Shown: in pieces, positions 52,773-61,422 of the stretch
Layout of the letters: each line of letters begins with the position of its first letter
How positions within the stretch are numbered: the stretch's first letter is position 1
The notes under the pieces: generated by a model
Seen by the model: only the letters and a program-made list of their open reading frames with translations
Database searches by the model: none
What the model was told of the DNA's origin: nothing
Translations under genes and position numbers: made by a program
Source of the DNA: Myxococcales bacterium
GTDB taxonomy: Bacteria; Myxococcota; UBA727; JABDBI01
Assembly: GCA_023898405.1 (NCBI GenBank)
Contig: CP060221.1
Location: 496,001-560,000, forward strand
DNA length: 64,000 nucleotides
Direction of reading: 5' to 3'

Positions 52773-54992
52773 TTAATCCTCTTCTTCTTCCTCGCTTCCT
52801 TCGTATAGCTCACCTAGTTCATTATCGCTGTTTAAGAAATCTTCGTCGTCGTTGCGATGAAAGCTGGGCAGAGTTTGTTGAAATTCTCCTGAATTGCATG
52901 GTGATGGAATGTCATAGGTATCAGCAAATTCGCCATTGTCGAACAGTACAGATCGAGTTTCTCGTCCAAATAACAATGGTTGATTGCCAAAATCGCCTGA
53001 GTTGCTCGGAGATGGAAGTGTTTGATAAGTAAGCTTAAGATTCTTACTTGGCGAAGGCATTGTCTGGCCATCAACATTCTTGTTTCTAAAGTTAAAGTCT
53101 GGTTTTGGAAGCTTAAAACTTTTGTAAGAATCAATAAACTTTTTGGTGAGTTGAGCAAAAAATAGCTGAGGTGTTACTTCAGTAATCTCGATATTTTTTT
53201 GCGACAAAAGCTTTGCCAATAATTTTTCATTTTCTATAGACTTTTTGCTCTCAGAAAAAATCCGCTCCCATTGATTATTTTTATCAGCCAACTGTTTAAT
53301 TTCTTGTGCAGCTTTTTTGTGCTCTTCATCAAATTGTTGGGCTGAGTTTTCCTGATCTTTTATTTTTGCTTCAAGCGCAGCAACTTCTTCTTTTAATCGT
53401 GCTCGTTCATGATCATGATTTTTCAGTTCAGTAAGTTCTTTTGATAACCGCTCTTTTTCTTCCTCAATAGCAGCAACTCTTTCTTGCTGTTTTTTCTGTA
53501 CGTCTTCGTTTTCTTTTTGCAGCTCTACAAACTTTTTATCTTTTTCTTGAAGCTGAGAATCTAATTCAGTGATTTTCTTGTTGAGCTTGCGATTCTCTTC
53601 ACCGCTCTGTTGTGCTGCTTGTTTAGATGTCTGCAGCTGTGTAGCTAAATTATCTTTCTCTTCGCCAAGATTTGCCAGTTGCTCTGTGAGCTTGCGATTC
53701 TCTTCACCGCTCTGTTGTGCTGCTTGTTTAGATGTCTGCAGCTGTGTAGCTAAATTATTTTTCTCTTCGCCAAGATTTGCCAGTTGCTCTGTGAGCTTGC
53801 GATTCTCTTCACCGCTCTGTTGTGCTGCTTGTTTAGATGTCTGCAGCTGTGTAGCTAAATTATCTTTCTCTTCGCCAAGATTTGCCAGTTGCTCTGTGAG
53901 CTTGCGATTCTCTTCACCACTCTGTTGTGCTGCTTGTTTAGATGTCTGCAGCTGTGTAGCTAAATTATCTTTCTCTTCGCCAAGATTTGCCAGTTGCTCT
54001 GTGAGCTTGCGATTCTCTTCACCGCTCTGTTGTGCTGCTTGTTTAGATGTCTGCAGCTGTGTAGCTAAATTATCTTTCTCTTCGCCAAGATTTGCCAGTT
54101 GCTCTGTGAGCTTGCGATTCTCTTCACCGCTCTGTTGTGCTGCTTGTTTAGATGTCTGCAGCTGTGTAGCTAAATTATCTTTCTCTTCGCCAAGATTTGC
54201 CAGTTGCTCTGTGAGCTTGCGATTCTCTTCACCGCTCTGTTGTGCTGCTTGTTTAGATGTCTGCAGCTGTGTAGCTAAATTATTTTTCTCTTCGCCAAGA
54301 TTTGCCAGTTGCTCTGTGAGCTTGCGATTCTCTTCACCACTCTGTTGTGCTGCTTGTTTAGATGTCTGCAGCTGTGTAGCTAAATTATCTTTCTCTTCGC
54401 CAAGATTTGCCAGTTGCTGAGTTAAATTCTGATTATCCCTTTGAGCTCCCTCATTGGTTCTCAACAGATTTTCATTTTCCTGTTGCATACGATCACGTTC
54501 TTCAGCGAGCTCCTGATTTCTCCTCGAAAGCTCTTCACGATTTGTTTTTACTTGTTGGAGCTCAGTCAATAATTTGCCATTGTTCTCGTCCAACTCTTTT
54601 TGCTTTAGAGTAAGCTCTTGGTTTATTCTAAGCTGCTCTCTTTGAGCGTCTCCTAAATCATCATTCTTGACCGTGAGCGTTTGCACTTGTTCATTGGCTG
54701 TATTCAGTTGCTGAGTTAAATCATTTTTTTCATCTGTGAGCGTTCGATTCTGTTCAGTGAATTCTGCCAGTCGTGTAGTTAAATTATCTTTTTCTTGGTT
54801 AAGATTTGCCAGTTGCTCTGTAAGCTTGCGATTCTCTTCACCACTCTGTTGTGCTTCTTGTTTAGATGTCTGCAGCTGTGTAGCTAAATTATTTTTCTCT
54901 TCGCCAAGATTTGCCAGTTGCTGAGTTAAATTCTGATTATTCCTTTGAGCTTCCTCATTGATTCTCAACAGGTTTTCATTTTCATTTTGCAT
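52773..54992 (-). CDS. coiled-coil repeat protein, 3' part of an amber-split gene
   Basis: 739 residues from the internal ATG at 54992; the frame is open and coding-like from 55034. Long alpha-helical coiled coil with near-identical 35-residue units (KLTEQLANLGEEKDNLATQ...) at about residues 190-470, then an acidic, unstructured C-terminus ending in a Glu/Asp run. It has no signal peptide or convincing ribosome site. It is in the same frame as the lipoprotein ORF upstream, separated only by TAG at 55035-55037. It is best read as the continuation of that protein after a nonsense change, or as a readthrough product. Confidence 0.75.
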   Translation of the reverse strand: MQNENENLLRINEEAQRNNQNLTQQLANLGEEKNNLATQLQTSKQEAQQSGEENRKLTEQLANLNQEKDNLTTRLAEFTEQNRTLTDEKNDLTQQLNTANEQVQTLTVKNDDLGDAQREQLRINQELTLKQKELDENNGKLLTELQQVKTNREELSRRNQELAEERDRMQQENENLLRTNEGAQRDNQNLTQQLANLGEEKDNLATQLQTSKQAAQQSGEENRKLTEQLANLGEEKNNLATQLQTSKQAAQQSGEENRKLTEQLANLGEEKDNLATQLQTSKQAAQQSGEENRKLTEQLANLGEEKDNLATQLQTSKQAAQQSGEENRKLTEQLANLGEEKDNLATQLQTSKQAAQQSGEENRKLTEQLANLGEEKDNLATQLQTSKQAAQQSGEENRKLTEQLANLGEEKNNLATQLQTSKQAAQQSGEENRKLTEQLANLGEEKDNLATQLQTSKQAAQQSGEENRKLNKKITELDSQLQEKDKKFVELQKENEDVQKKQQERVAAIEEEKERLSKELTELKNHDHERARLKEEVAALEAKIKDQENSAQQFDEEHKKAAQEIKQLADKNNQWERIFSESKKSIENEKLLAKLLSQKNIEITEVTPQLFFAQLTKKFIDSYKSFKLPKPDFNFRNKNVDGQTMPSPSKNLKLTYQTLPSPSNSGDFGNQPLLFGRETRSVLFDNGEFADTYDIPSPCNSGEFQQTLPSFHRNDDEDFLNSDNELGELYEGSEEEEED
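53587..54420. repeat. 105-bp coding tandem array
   Basis: About eight head-to-tail 105-base units that differ by single substitutions (ATTATC or ATTATT, ACCGCTC or ACCACTC). One diverged unit lies apart near 54815-54920. 105 is a multiple of three and fits 35 residues (five heptads), so unit gain or loss keeps both frame and coiled-coil register. Confidence 0.92.
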
Positions 54993-55034
54993 ACGATCAC
55001 GCTCTTCAGTAAGAGCTCGATAATTTCCTTGCCA

Positions 55035-55037
55035 CTA
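55035..55037 (-). other. in-frame amber codon splitting the coiled-coil lipoprotein
   Basis: TAG after ELAEANN; the same frame continues WQGNYRALTEERDRMQ, which parallels LQENYRALAEEQNRVQ inside the first half. A single C-to-T change from CAG (Gln) would explain it. Confidence 0.8.
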
Positions 55038-55955
55038 ATTATTTGCCTCAGCGAGCTCCTGATTTCTCCTCAACAGCTCTTCACGATTCATTTTTACTTG
55101 ATTGAGCTCTTCCAATAATTGATTGTTATTCCCCCACAATTGATTTCGCTGTTGAATGAGGTCTTGGTTTATTCTTTGATGCTCCATTTGGGCGGCTAAT
55201 ATATCTCTATTTTCCCCTTGTACACGATTTTGCTCTTCAGCGAGAGCTCGATAATTTTCCTGCAGCTGATTATGCTGCTCAGTAAGATGCTGATTATTTT
55301 GCTCAAAATTATTCCGTTCATCGCTAAGGTTTTGATTATCAACCAGCAATTGGTCTCTTTGCTTGCTTAACAACACAATATTTTGCAGCGCGGTATTCAA
55401 TTCCCCACGCATGCTGTTGATAGTTTGATAGTTGGAACTAAATTGTTCAGCCGACCATTTTTCTTGTTGCTGCTTTTGTGCAAGTTCATTTTTATAGGTG
55501 AGATTCTGTACTATCAGCGCCTGATTGTCCGCCCCTAGCTCACCTATACGATGTACTTGGGCTCTATTTTCTACTTCATGGGCTGCTTTTAGCTCAGAGA
55601 TAGTGCGTTTATTTTCGCTTTCTAAATTTTTAATATCGACTAAGGAATTTTTTTCTATTTGTTTTTTACTTTCTCGAAGCTGTAAAACCTCAGCCCAACT
55701 CATATTATTTTTTTTGAAATTAATTACATCTTCACAGTGCAAACCAAGGCGATTTTTTTTGTTTTTATTGCAACCAAATTTATCATAACCTTCGCGGTCA
55801 TAACCATTCTTATCGAAGCCTCTTTTATTGTAGCCTTCTCGATCAAAACCGTCAGTGTTACGCCATGGGATTGCAGGACTTTTTTCTAAGTTGCCGCAAC
55901 CACTAAGAAAAATAAACATAAGATTTAAAAACAGACAAACACAGAAAAATTGCAT
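55035..55955 (-). CDS. coiled-coil lipoprotein, 5' part
   Basis: 306 residues from the ATG at 55955 (GAGG upstream; an earlier in-frame start at 55982 is rejected). Lipoprotein signal with lipobox LSGC. Residues ~30-60 hold short G-(F/Y)-D/N repeats (DGFDREGYNKRGFDKNGYD). The rest is a coiled coil rich in Gln, Asn and Glu. The first half of a protein that would be about 1060 residues without the amber codon at 55035. Anchored to a membrane by its lipid, it could form a long fibre. Function unknown. Confidence 0.8.
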   Translation of the reverse strand: MQFFCVCLFLNLMFIFLSGCGNLEKSPAIPWRNTDGFDREGYNKRGFDKNGYDREGYDKFGCNKNKKNRLGLHCEDVINFKKNNMSWAEVLQLRESKKQIEKNSLVDIKNLESENKRTISELKAAHEVENRAQVHRIGELGADNQALIVQNLTYKNELAQKQQQEKWSAEQFSSNYQTINSMRGELNTALQNIVLLSKQRDQLLVDNQNLSDERNNFEQNNQHLTEQHNQLQENYRALAEEQNRVQGENRDILAAQMEHQRINQDLIQQRNQLWGNNNQLLEELNQVKMNREELLRRNQELAEANN

Positions 55956-56122
55956 TTTTTCCTCGAGAAAAATTAAACTCAAAAAATATTTATTTTAATT
56001 TTTATGTCAAGGAATATGACAATATTTAATAACTACATAAACAAAAAATAAATAAAAAAATTTTGTCGGTACAAAAAATATTTCGCACCAACAAATTAGC
56101 TAAAGTTAAAAAATAAAAATAA

Positions 56123-57016
56123 TTATTTTGTTCTAGAAAAAGCACCTAAGTTTGGCATCACATAAGCTTGAAGTAATGCAGCAGCGCCGCCTGCAAGGCT
56201 AATTATCCATGAAGCATTGTTATAAGCCCAAACCACAGCATGCACTTTTCCAGGATAATAAACTAACCAATAACTCAGGCCTAATTTTGAAGGCACACCA
56301 CCAAAGAGAACCGAATAAACTATTGGATAGAGCAAATCTACAGCGCCTGCTACATAGGCTGGCCCAAACCACGCAGCCGCCAAAATTGTTGCTACGGTTA
56401 AGGTTTGTTTTGCATAGGGCAAACCCGATATTGCCGAACCAGCCTGAGATAATGGATCCAAAACCGTTGTTGCTAGTTTCTTTATCAAACTAGGGTTTTG
56501 TTTGATCCATTGCGTGGAGTTATTCGTCAACATTTCTTCTTGTTCAGGTGTTAGGTTGAGCCCTTTTAAAACTTGCGGATCATCCAATGGCAAAACTTTA
56601 TTGGGTAAACCATCAGCACCAATTGTTACGACATCGTCTTTATAGAGTGCTGTGATAGGATAATAAAATGTGATTGATTCAAATTTATTAGCGTTGGTCG
56701 CTTTTAGATTAAAGAGTTGCCCTTTATCTTTGATGAGATTCTGGCATTTATCAAAAAGTGCAAAATATTCCTTTTCATCCAGCGCATAATCTCGAGCACG
56801 AGAATAGGCATCAACTTTTACGGATTCATTGCCACTCATTAATTTTTCATTAACCAGCGCCTTGAGCTGTTGCTGTGGCTCAAGTCCTTGCTCAAGCTTT
56901 TCTTTTGGCAGATAAGAGCAATAAACTCTGATGAGCCCCTTGGTGTCTTCAGCAAAGAGCGACAGCGAAATAATGCAACCACCCATAAATAAAAGGATAA
57001 ATTTAAATTTTGACAT
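56123..57016 (-). CDS. exported hypothetical protein with C-terminal hydrophobic hairpins
   Basis: 297 residues from the ATG at 57016 (GGAGG upstream; in-frame TTG 57028 rejected). Signal peptide with core FILLFMGGCIISLSLFA. A soluble region (30-185) follows, then three or four hydrophobic stretches in the last 100 residues (TVATILAAAWFGPAYVAGAV, LLYPIVYSVLFG, WIISLAGGAAALLQAYV). No family recognised. The layout recalls membrane-inserting or pore-like proteins, but that is only a resemblance of shape. Confidence 0.65.
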   Translation of the reverse strand: MSKFKFILLFMGGCIISLSLFAEDTKGLIRVYCSYLPKEKLEQGLEPQQQLKALVNEKLMSGNESVKVDAYSRARDYALDEKEYFALFDKCQNLIKDKGQLFNLKATNANKFESITFYYPITALYKDDVVTIGADGLPNKVLPLDDPQVLKGLNLTPEQEEMLTNNSTQWIKQNPSLIKKLATTVLDPLSQAGSAISGLPYAKQTLTVATILAAAWFGPAYVAGAVDLLYPIVYSVLFGGVPSKLGLSYWLVYYPGKVHAVVWAYNNASWIISLAGGAAALLQAYVMPNLGAFSRTK

Positions 57017-57165
57017 AAGAGCCTCCAAAATATTTGCAATAAAAATAAATCAATAATTCTATAACTACTTAGTTCTATAACTACTTAGCTCTTGTGATTC
57101 ATTAAAATTATTTTATTGAGATCTCTTATTCATGAAGGGAGCATGATAATTTTTAGTGATGTAAA

Positions 57166-57260
57166 GAAAATATTGAAAGGCTTAAATTTTTGAACGATTC
57201 CGCAGCGCACGCGAGGACTTAGTAAAAAAATTTTTTATTAAGAAGCCTTTCAATATTTTC
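57166..57260. repeat. palindromic repeat, copy E
   Basis: Left arm 57166-57191, right arm 57224-57260. Same arms and loop as copy D, except that the left arm has lost a CTTAATA-type segment. Loop with CCGCAGCGCACGCGAGGACT. Its outer flanks are swapped relative to the loop when compared with copy D. Confidence 0.85.
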
Positions 57261-57282
57261 TGGACACAACCCAAATAAACTT

Positions 57283-58128
57283 TTAAATATTTGCAAAAAA
57301 TTTATTTATTAAACGATTGCGTGAATCAATGGTGTCATAGGCAGGACGTTCGTCAATAATAACCTGATTTTTTATTGGGTAACTCATGAATGCAATGCTA
57401 TCCATGCGCATAACTACATCTTCCCGAGCATGAAGAAATTTCTCCAAACAATCATCCAAAGAAATTTTCCCAAAACAACTATTGATAAACAAAGCATGTG
57501 CTTTTGTGTGACGCAATTCTTTATCACTCAGCCACGCATAATGCGCAGGTGTATGAAACGAAATCACATCACATTGAGAAAATATTTCTTCTTTGCCGGC
57601 AGAACGTGCTCCCATTTTTATTAACTCGTCGTGAGAGTGGCGCGCGTTGAAATAAACTTTCATCCCCAAAGCAGTAGCAACCTTAAGCACTTGCCCACCA
57701 ATATTTCCCACGCCTATCACACCCAATTTTTTATCAAAAACACTTTTTGCTGGATGGCAATTGCGAAAATGGGAAATAATCTGCCCAATCACCCACTCAG
57801 CTGTTTCATAATCGCAATAATCATTAACAGCCTTCACTTTTATATTTTTGCTTTGGCAATAGTTTAAAGGAATTTTTGCAGTGGAACTGCCCAATATACC
57901 AATGTATCTTAACAACGGCAAAGCTCTTAAATGCTCTTCGCTCACCTCAGTATAGATGGAAATCAGCAGTGCATCGGCATTCTTGCGATCGCTTGATTCA
58001 AGGCGAAAAATTTCATCACTATTGTTTATCTCGATCGGCTTTGGCAAAGCCGCAGTTTTAATCTGCTGGGAAAAATTATCTATACGATGAGCAACATCCA
58101 GTGCGATGAGCTGTTTAAATTTTTCCAT
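57283..58128 (-). CDS. D-2-hydroxyacid dehydrogenase-like protein, diverged
   Basis: 281 residues, shorter than the usual 310-330. The Rossmann domain is clear: LGVIGVGNIGGQVLKVATALGMKVY near residue 135 and DVISFHTPAHYAWL. Where the family has the catalytic Arg (N-x-x-RG) this protein reads INSCFGK, and the Glu and His that normally follow are not evident. It may bind NAD without the standard reaction. Five bases after the PCD-like gene; last of the leftward operon starting at map. Confidence 0.7.
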   Translation of the reverse strand: MEKFKQLIALDVAHRIDNFSQQIKTAALPKPIEINNSDEIFRLESSDRKNADALLISIYTEVSEEHLRALPLLRYIGILGSSTAKIPLNYCQSKNIKVKAVNDYCDYETAEWVIGQIISHFRNCHPAKSVFDKKLGVIGVGNIGGQVLKVATALGMKVYFNARHSHDELIKMGARSAGKEEIFSQCDVISFHTPAHYAWLSDKELRHTKAHALFINSCFGKISLDDCLEKFLHAREDVVMRMDSIAFMSYPIKNQVIIDERPAYDTIDSRNRLINKFFANI

Positions 58129-58133
58129 CGCTC

Positions 58134-58478
58134 TTATTTCCTTGTTTGATCGATCTTAGCTGCCAAAATAAAATCAGCACGACTAAGGCCTCCGATGGTG
58201 GTGCTCCAAATTTCTACTCTCAACTTAGCGTAAGAAACCAACAAATTTGGATAATACCCCACGCTCTCGGCAATTTTCCCAAGCGTGTTAGCCAAATCCA
58301 AACTTGCTTTGAAATTTTTCACCAAAAAAACTTTTTCTAAATGACCAGCTTGATTTACCGACCAGCCTTCTTCCAAATGCGGCAATAATTTTACCGCTTC
58401 ACTCACTGTCATGGGTAAATCATCAGCTTGAGGAACAAGCACGTTCTCACTCGCAAAATCTATTTTTTCATTTTCCAC
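58134..58478 (-). CDS. pterin-4a-carbinolamine dehydratase-like protein with altered active site
   Basis: 114 residues from a GTG at 58478. PCD/DCoH fold: LEKVFLVKNFKASLDLANTLGKIAE, a central turn and GGLSRADFILAAKID. The family's catalytic HHP is YYP here (SVGYYPNL), and the later TH is ST. It is therefore probably not an active dehydratase; DCoH-like binding roles are possible. Sits ten bases after the EMO-like gene. No phenylalanine hydroxylase nearby. Confidence 0.75.
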   Translation of the reverse strand: MENEKIDFASENVLVPQADDLPMTVSEAVKLLPHLEEGWSVNQAGHLEKVFLVKNFKASLDLANTLGKIAESVGYYPNLLVSYAKLRVEIWSTTIGGLSRADFILAAKIDQTRK

Positions 58479-58487
58479 AGGTGCTAC

Positions 58488-60623
58488 CTATAATCGTTCT
58501 GCTACTAACTCAGCTATATCTTTTACCACAATATCTTCTTCGCAACCTTTATCTTTAATACCATCGCTCATCATGGTCATACAAAATGGGCAACCCGTAG
58601 CAATAATTTTTGCGCCAGTAGCAATAGCCTGCTCGGTACGCTCATGATTAATACGTACACCTTGATGTTCTTCCATGAACATGCGACCACCGCCTGCACC
58701 ACAACAAAAGCTGTTTCTTTTATTCATAGACATTTCTTTGGTATTTTTGGCCACAGAATTTATCACCGAGCGGGGAGCATCATAGCTTTCGTTGTAACGC
58801 CCAAGATAACATGGATCATGAAATGTCACTTCTTTATCAAATTTTTCCTTAGTCACGAGCGGAATGCGTCCATCTTTAAGCAATTCGTTGATCAATTCAG
58901 AATGATGTTGCACAGAATAATTCGTACCAAAATCTTTGTACTCATTTTTTAAAGAATTAAAGCAGTGAGGACAGCTGGTAAAAATTTTCTTGAATTTATA
59001 CTTAGACAAAGTGGCTATATTTTCTTTGGCCAACATATCAAACAGATATTCGTTACCCATTCTACGTGCAGGATCCCCGGTGCATTTTTCTTCACAACCG
59101 AGAATAGCGAAATCCACTTTGGCGCTTTTTAAAATTCTGACCAATGCTTGCTGAATTTTTTTAGCCCTATCGTCGGTAGAGCCTGCACAACCAACCCAAA
59201 ATAAATATTCCACTTCTGCATCTGGTCTATCAGCCATGACCGGCACATCTAAAGACATGGCCCAATCTGTTCTTTTATCTTGCCCTACGCCCCACGGGTT
59301 AGATTGCATCTCCATCCCTTTCATTGCGGCATTTAGCTCTTTGGGATAATCATTTGCTTCCATCATCACCAAATGCCTGCGTAGATTGATCAAAGAGGTG
59401 GGTACAGAATCAATCAACACAGGACAGGCATCAACACAAGCAGCACAGGTAGTGCACCCCCAAATATCATCAAGGTGAATCTGGCCGTGAATATCGTAGG
59501 ATCCATCATTGAGTCGCAAAGGATTTTCGCCATCAATTTTTTCACGAGCGATCAAGGGAGTTTTCAATTCTATAGCAGCAAACTCTTGCTCTTTGCCCTT
59601 TATTGTGTCGCCTTTGAAATTTTTAAATTTCTTAAACTGATCCCAGTTTTCATAACGAAGATTCATTTTGATATCGTGAAGCACTTTTTTAGGATGTAAA
59701 GATTTTTTAGTGAGTGCAGCAGGACATACAGCATCGCATCGCCCGCATTCAGTACAGGCAAAGGTATCAAGCAAAGATTTCCAAGAAAGTTTATCCACGC
59801 GATCTACGCCAAATTCTTCGGCTGTATCAAAATCGATAGGCAAAGGTTTTGCCACCGAATCAAAATGACGAAAATAAATATTGGGTCCAGCAGCGATCAA
59901 ATGCAAATGTTTTGAATTGGGAATGTAGACAGCAAATCCCAAAAAAATACTGATATGTGTCCAAAAACCAAACTGATGCAAAACCGAAAGTGCACCGCCT
60001 GGTAAAAGCTCGTAGGCTTGCGCTATCAATGAACTTAGGGGCATATACCATAAAAAGCCCGAAGTAAGCTCTCCGCTTTGAATCCTGTATACAACTTCGC
60101 TAGGGATAAAAATAAAAAAGCTGACATAGAGCGATCCTATCAGCCATAAAATTAACTCAGCATCACGCGAACGCGGCAGTAAACGTTTTTTTGGAAAAAA
60201 TATCCGACGAGGCAAAGCGATGGAAACTGCTATAAGCACAAAAAATGCCATAAGATCTTGGCTGAGTTCAAAAGGTTTTATAATCCATGCGGGTAAAAAA
60301 TTGCGATACAAAAAAGGCTGCACATCAAACTGCAGCAAAAATTTTGTAAGCCCATAAAAAACCAGTTCAAGGTGGCCAACGGCTAGAATAATGAAACCGT
60401 AGAAATAGATCATGTGAAAAAAGCCATAGCTTTTATCATCGAGAACTTTTTTATGAAAAAAAACGTAATCGATTACAGCATCGATACGTTTTTTTATGTC
60501 ACCAAAAAGATTTTCCTCTGCCCCCGATCTCACCATTGCCGTAATACCAAGCAATGCAGTCGAAGAAAAATAGCCACACACGGCTACCAAAATCAAAACG
60601 ATCAACGATTGGAGAACATACAT
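58488..60623 (-). CDS. membrane FeS oxidoreductase, FadF/EMO-like (ETF:quinone oxidoreductase)
   Basis: 711 residues from the ATG at 60623 (TTG at 60629 rejected). The N-terminal ~250 residues are a NarI-like membrane domain with several helices. Two 4Fe-4S motifs follow, CTECGRCDAVCP (~295) and CTTCAACVDACP (~400), then two CCG domains (GCEEKCTGDPARR; SCPHCFNSLKNEY; FHDPCYLGRYN; CCGAGGGR with CPFC). This is the order of FadF/EMO proteins that pass electrons from electron-transfer flavoprotein to menaquinone. No etf or acyl-CoA dehydrogenase genes are in the window, so the donor is inferred. Confidence 0.85.
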   Translation of the reverse strand: MYVLQSLIVLILVAVCGYFSSTALLGITAMVRSGAEENLFGDIKKRIDAVIDYVFFHKKVLDDKSYGFFHMIYFYGFIILAVGHLELVFYGLTKFLLQFDVQPFLYRNFLPAWIIKPFELSQDLMAFFVLIAVSIALPRRIFFPKKRLLPRSRDAELILWLIGSLYVSFFIFIPSEVVYRIQSGELTSGFLWYMPLSSLIAQAYELLPGGALSVLHQFGFWTHISIFLGFAVYIPNSKHLHLIAAGPNIYFRHFDSVAKPLPIDFDTAEEFGVDRVDKLSWKSLLDTFACTECGRCDAVCPAALTKKSLHPKKVLHDIKMNLRYENWDQFKKFKNFKGDTIKGKEQEFAAIELKTPLIAREKIDGENPLRLNDGSYDIHGQIHLDDIWGCTTCAACVDACPVLIDSVPTSLINLRRHLVMMEANDYPKELNAAMKGMEMQSNPWGVGQDKRTDWAMSLDVPVMADRPDAEVEYLFWVGCAGSTDDRAKKIQQALVRILKSAKVDFAILGCEEKCTGDPARRMGNEYLFDMLAKENIATLSKYKFKKIFTSCPHCFNSLKNEYKDFGTNYSVQHHSELINELLKDGRIPLVTKEKFDKEVTFHDPCYLGRYNESYDAPRSVINSVAKNTKEMSMNKRNSFCCGAGGGRMFMEEHQGVRINHERTEQAIATGAKIIATGCPFCMTMMSDGIKDKGCEEDIVVKDIAELVAERL

Positions 60624-60639
60624 GATCAAAACTCTTTGC

Positions 60640-61422
60640 TTAAAGTTTCAATGTCTCATCCTCTCTTAAGGTCAAAACTTCAACCCCGCTTTGGGTAACT
60701 CTCACAGTATGTTCGCACTGAGCAGATAATTTTCTATCTTTGGTGACCGCAGTCCAATCATCGTCGAGAACTTCCACTTGCCATACACCTTCATTGATCA
60801 TGGGCTCGATGGTAAAAATCATTCCCTCAACCAAACGCCTTCCTGTTCCGCGTCGACCATAGTGAGGAATTTGCAAACTTGGATGATGAAAAACTTTTCC
60901 TATGCCGTGACCAACAAAATCTCGCACAACAGAAAAACCGGCTGATTCGGCAACATCTTGAATAGCAGCACCAATATCGCCAACACGCTTATTAGGAGCT
61001 ACCTCTCTAATACCTGCCCACATACATTCTTCGGTAATCTGCACTAATTCTTGAGCCAAAGCAGAAGGCTTACCCACAAAAAACATCTTTGATGTATCGC
61101 CAAAAAAACCATTAAGAACCGGCGAAACATCAACGTTGATAATATCTCCATTTTTTAAAATACGTTTTTTATCTGGTATTCCGTGACATACAACTTCATT
61201 GATGCTGGTACACACCGATTTTGGAAAACCGTGATAACCTAAGGGGCCATTAGTCGCCCCATGTTCTTTAGCATACTTTACTACTTCATCATCAATATCT
61301 TGAGTGCTAATACCACTCGTTACCATTTTACCCACATGAGACAGCATATCGGCAGCAAGTTTGCATGCTGCACGCATTCCCTCTAACTCTTGCGCACTGA
61401 GAATTTCAATTGCTTCGGCCAT
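60640..61422 (-). CDS. map: methionine aminopeptidase, type I
   Basis: 260 residues. Removes N-terminal Met from nascent proteins. Metal ligands in INVDVSPVLNGFFGDTS (Asp, Asp), FVGHGIGKVFH (His), TIEPMI (Glu) and CEHTVRV (Glu). Includes the short type-I core without an N-terminal zinc finger. ATG at 61422. First gene of a leftward run; the EMO-like gene begins 16 bases after its stop. Confidence 0.96.
   Translation of the reverse strand: MAEAIEILSAQELEGMRAACKLAADMLSHVGKMVTSGISTQDIDDEVVKYAKEHGATNGPLGYHGFPKSVCTSINEVVCHGIPDKKRILKNGDIINVDVSPVLNGFFGDTSKMFFVGKPSALAQELVQITEECMWAGIREVAPNKRVGDIGAAIQDVAESAGFSVVRDFVGHGIGKVFHHPSLQIPHYGRRGTGRRLVEGMIFTIEPMINEGVWQVEVLDDDWTAVTKDRKLSAQCEHTVRVTQSGVEVLTLREDETLKL

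Noticed and set aside
53569..54420. Plus-strand ORF with Cys-rich repeats (SSPLCCAACLDVCSC) over the coiled-coil array
   Set aside because: It is the antisense frame of the 105-bp tandem repeat; the minus-strand frame gives a regular heptad coiled coil and extends beyond the array.
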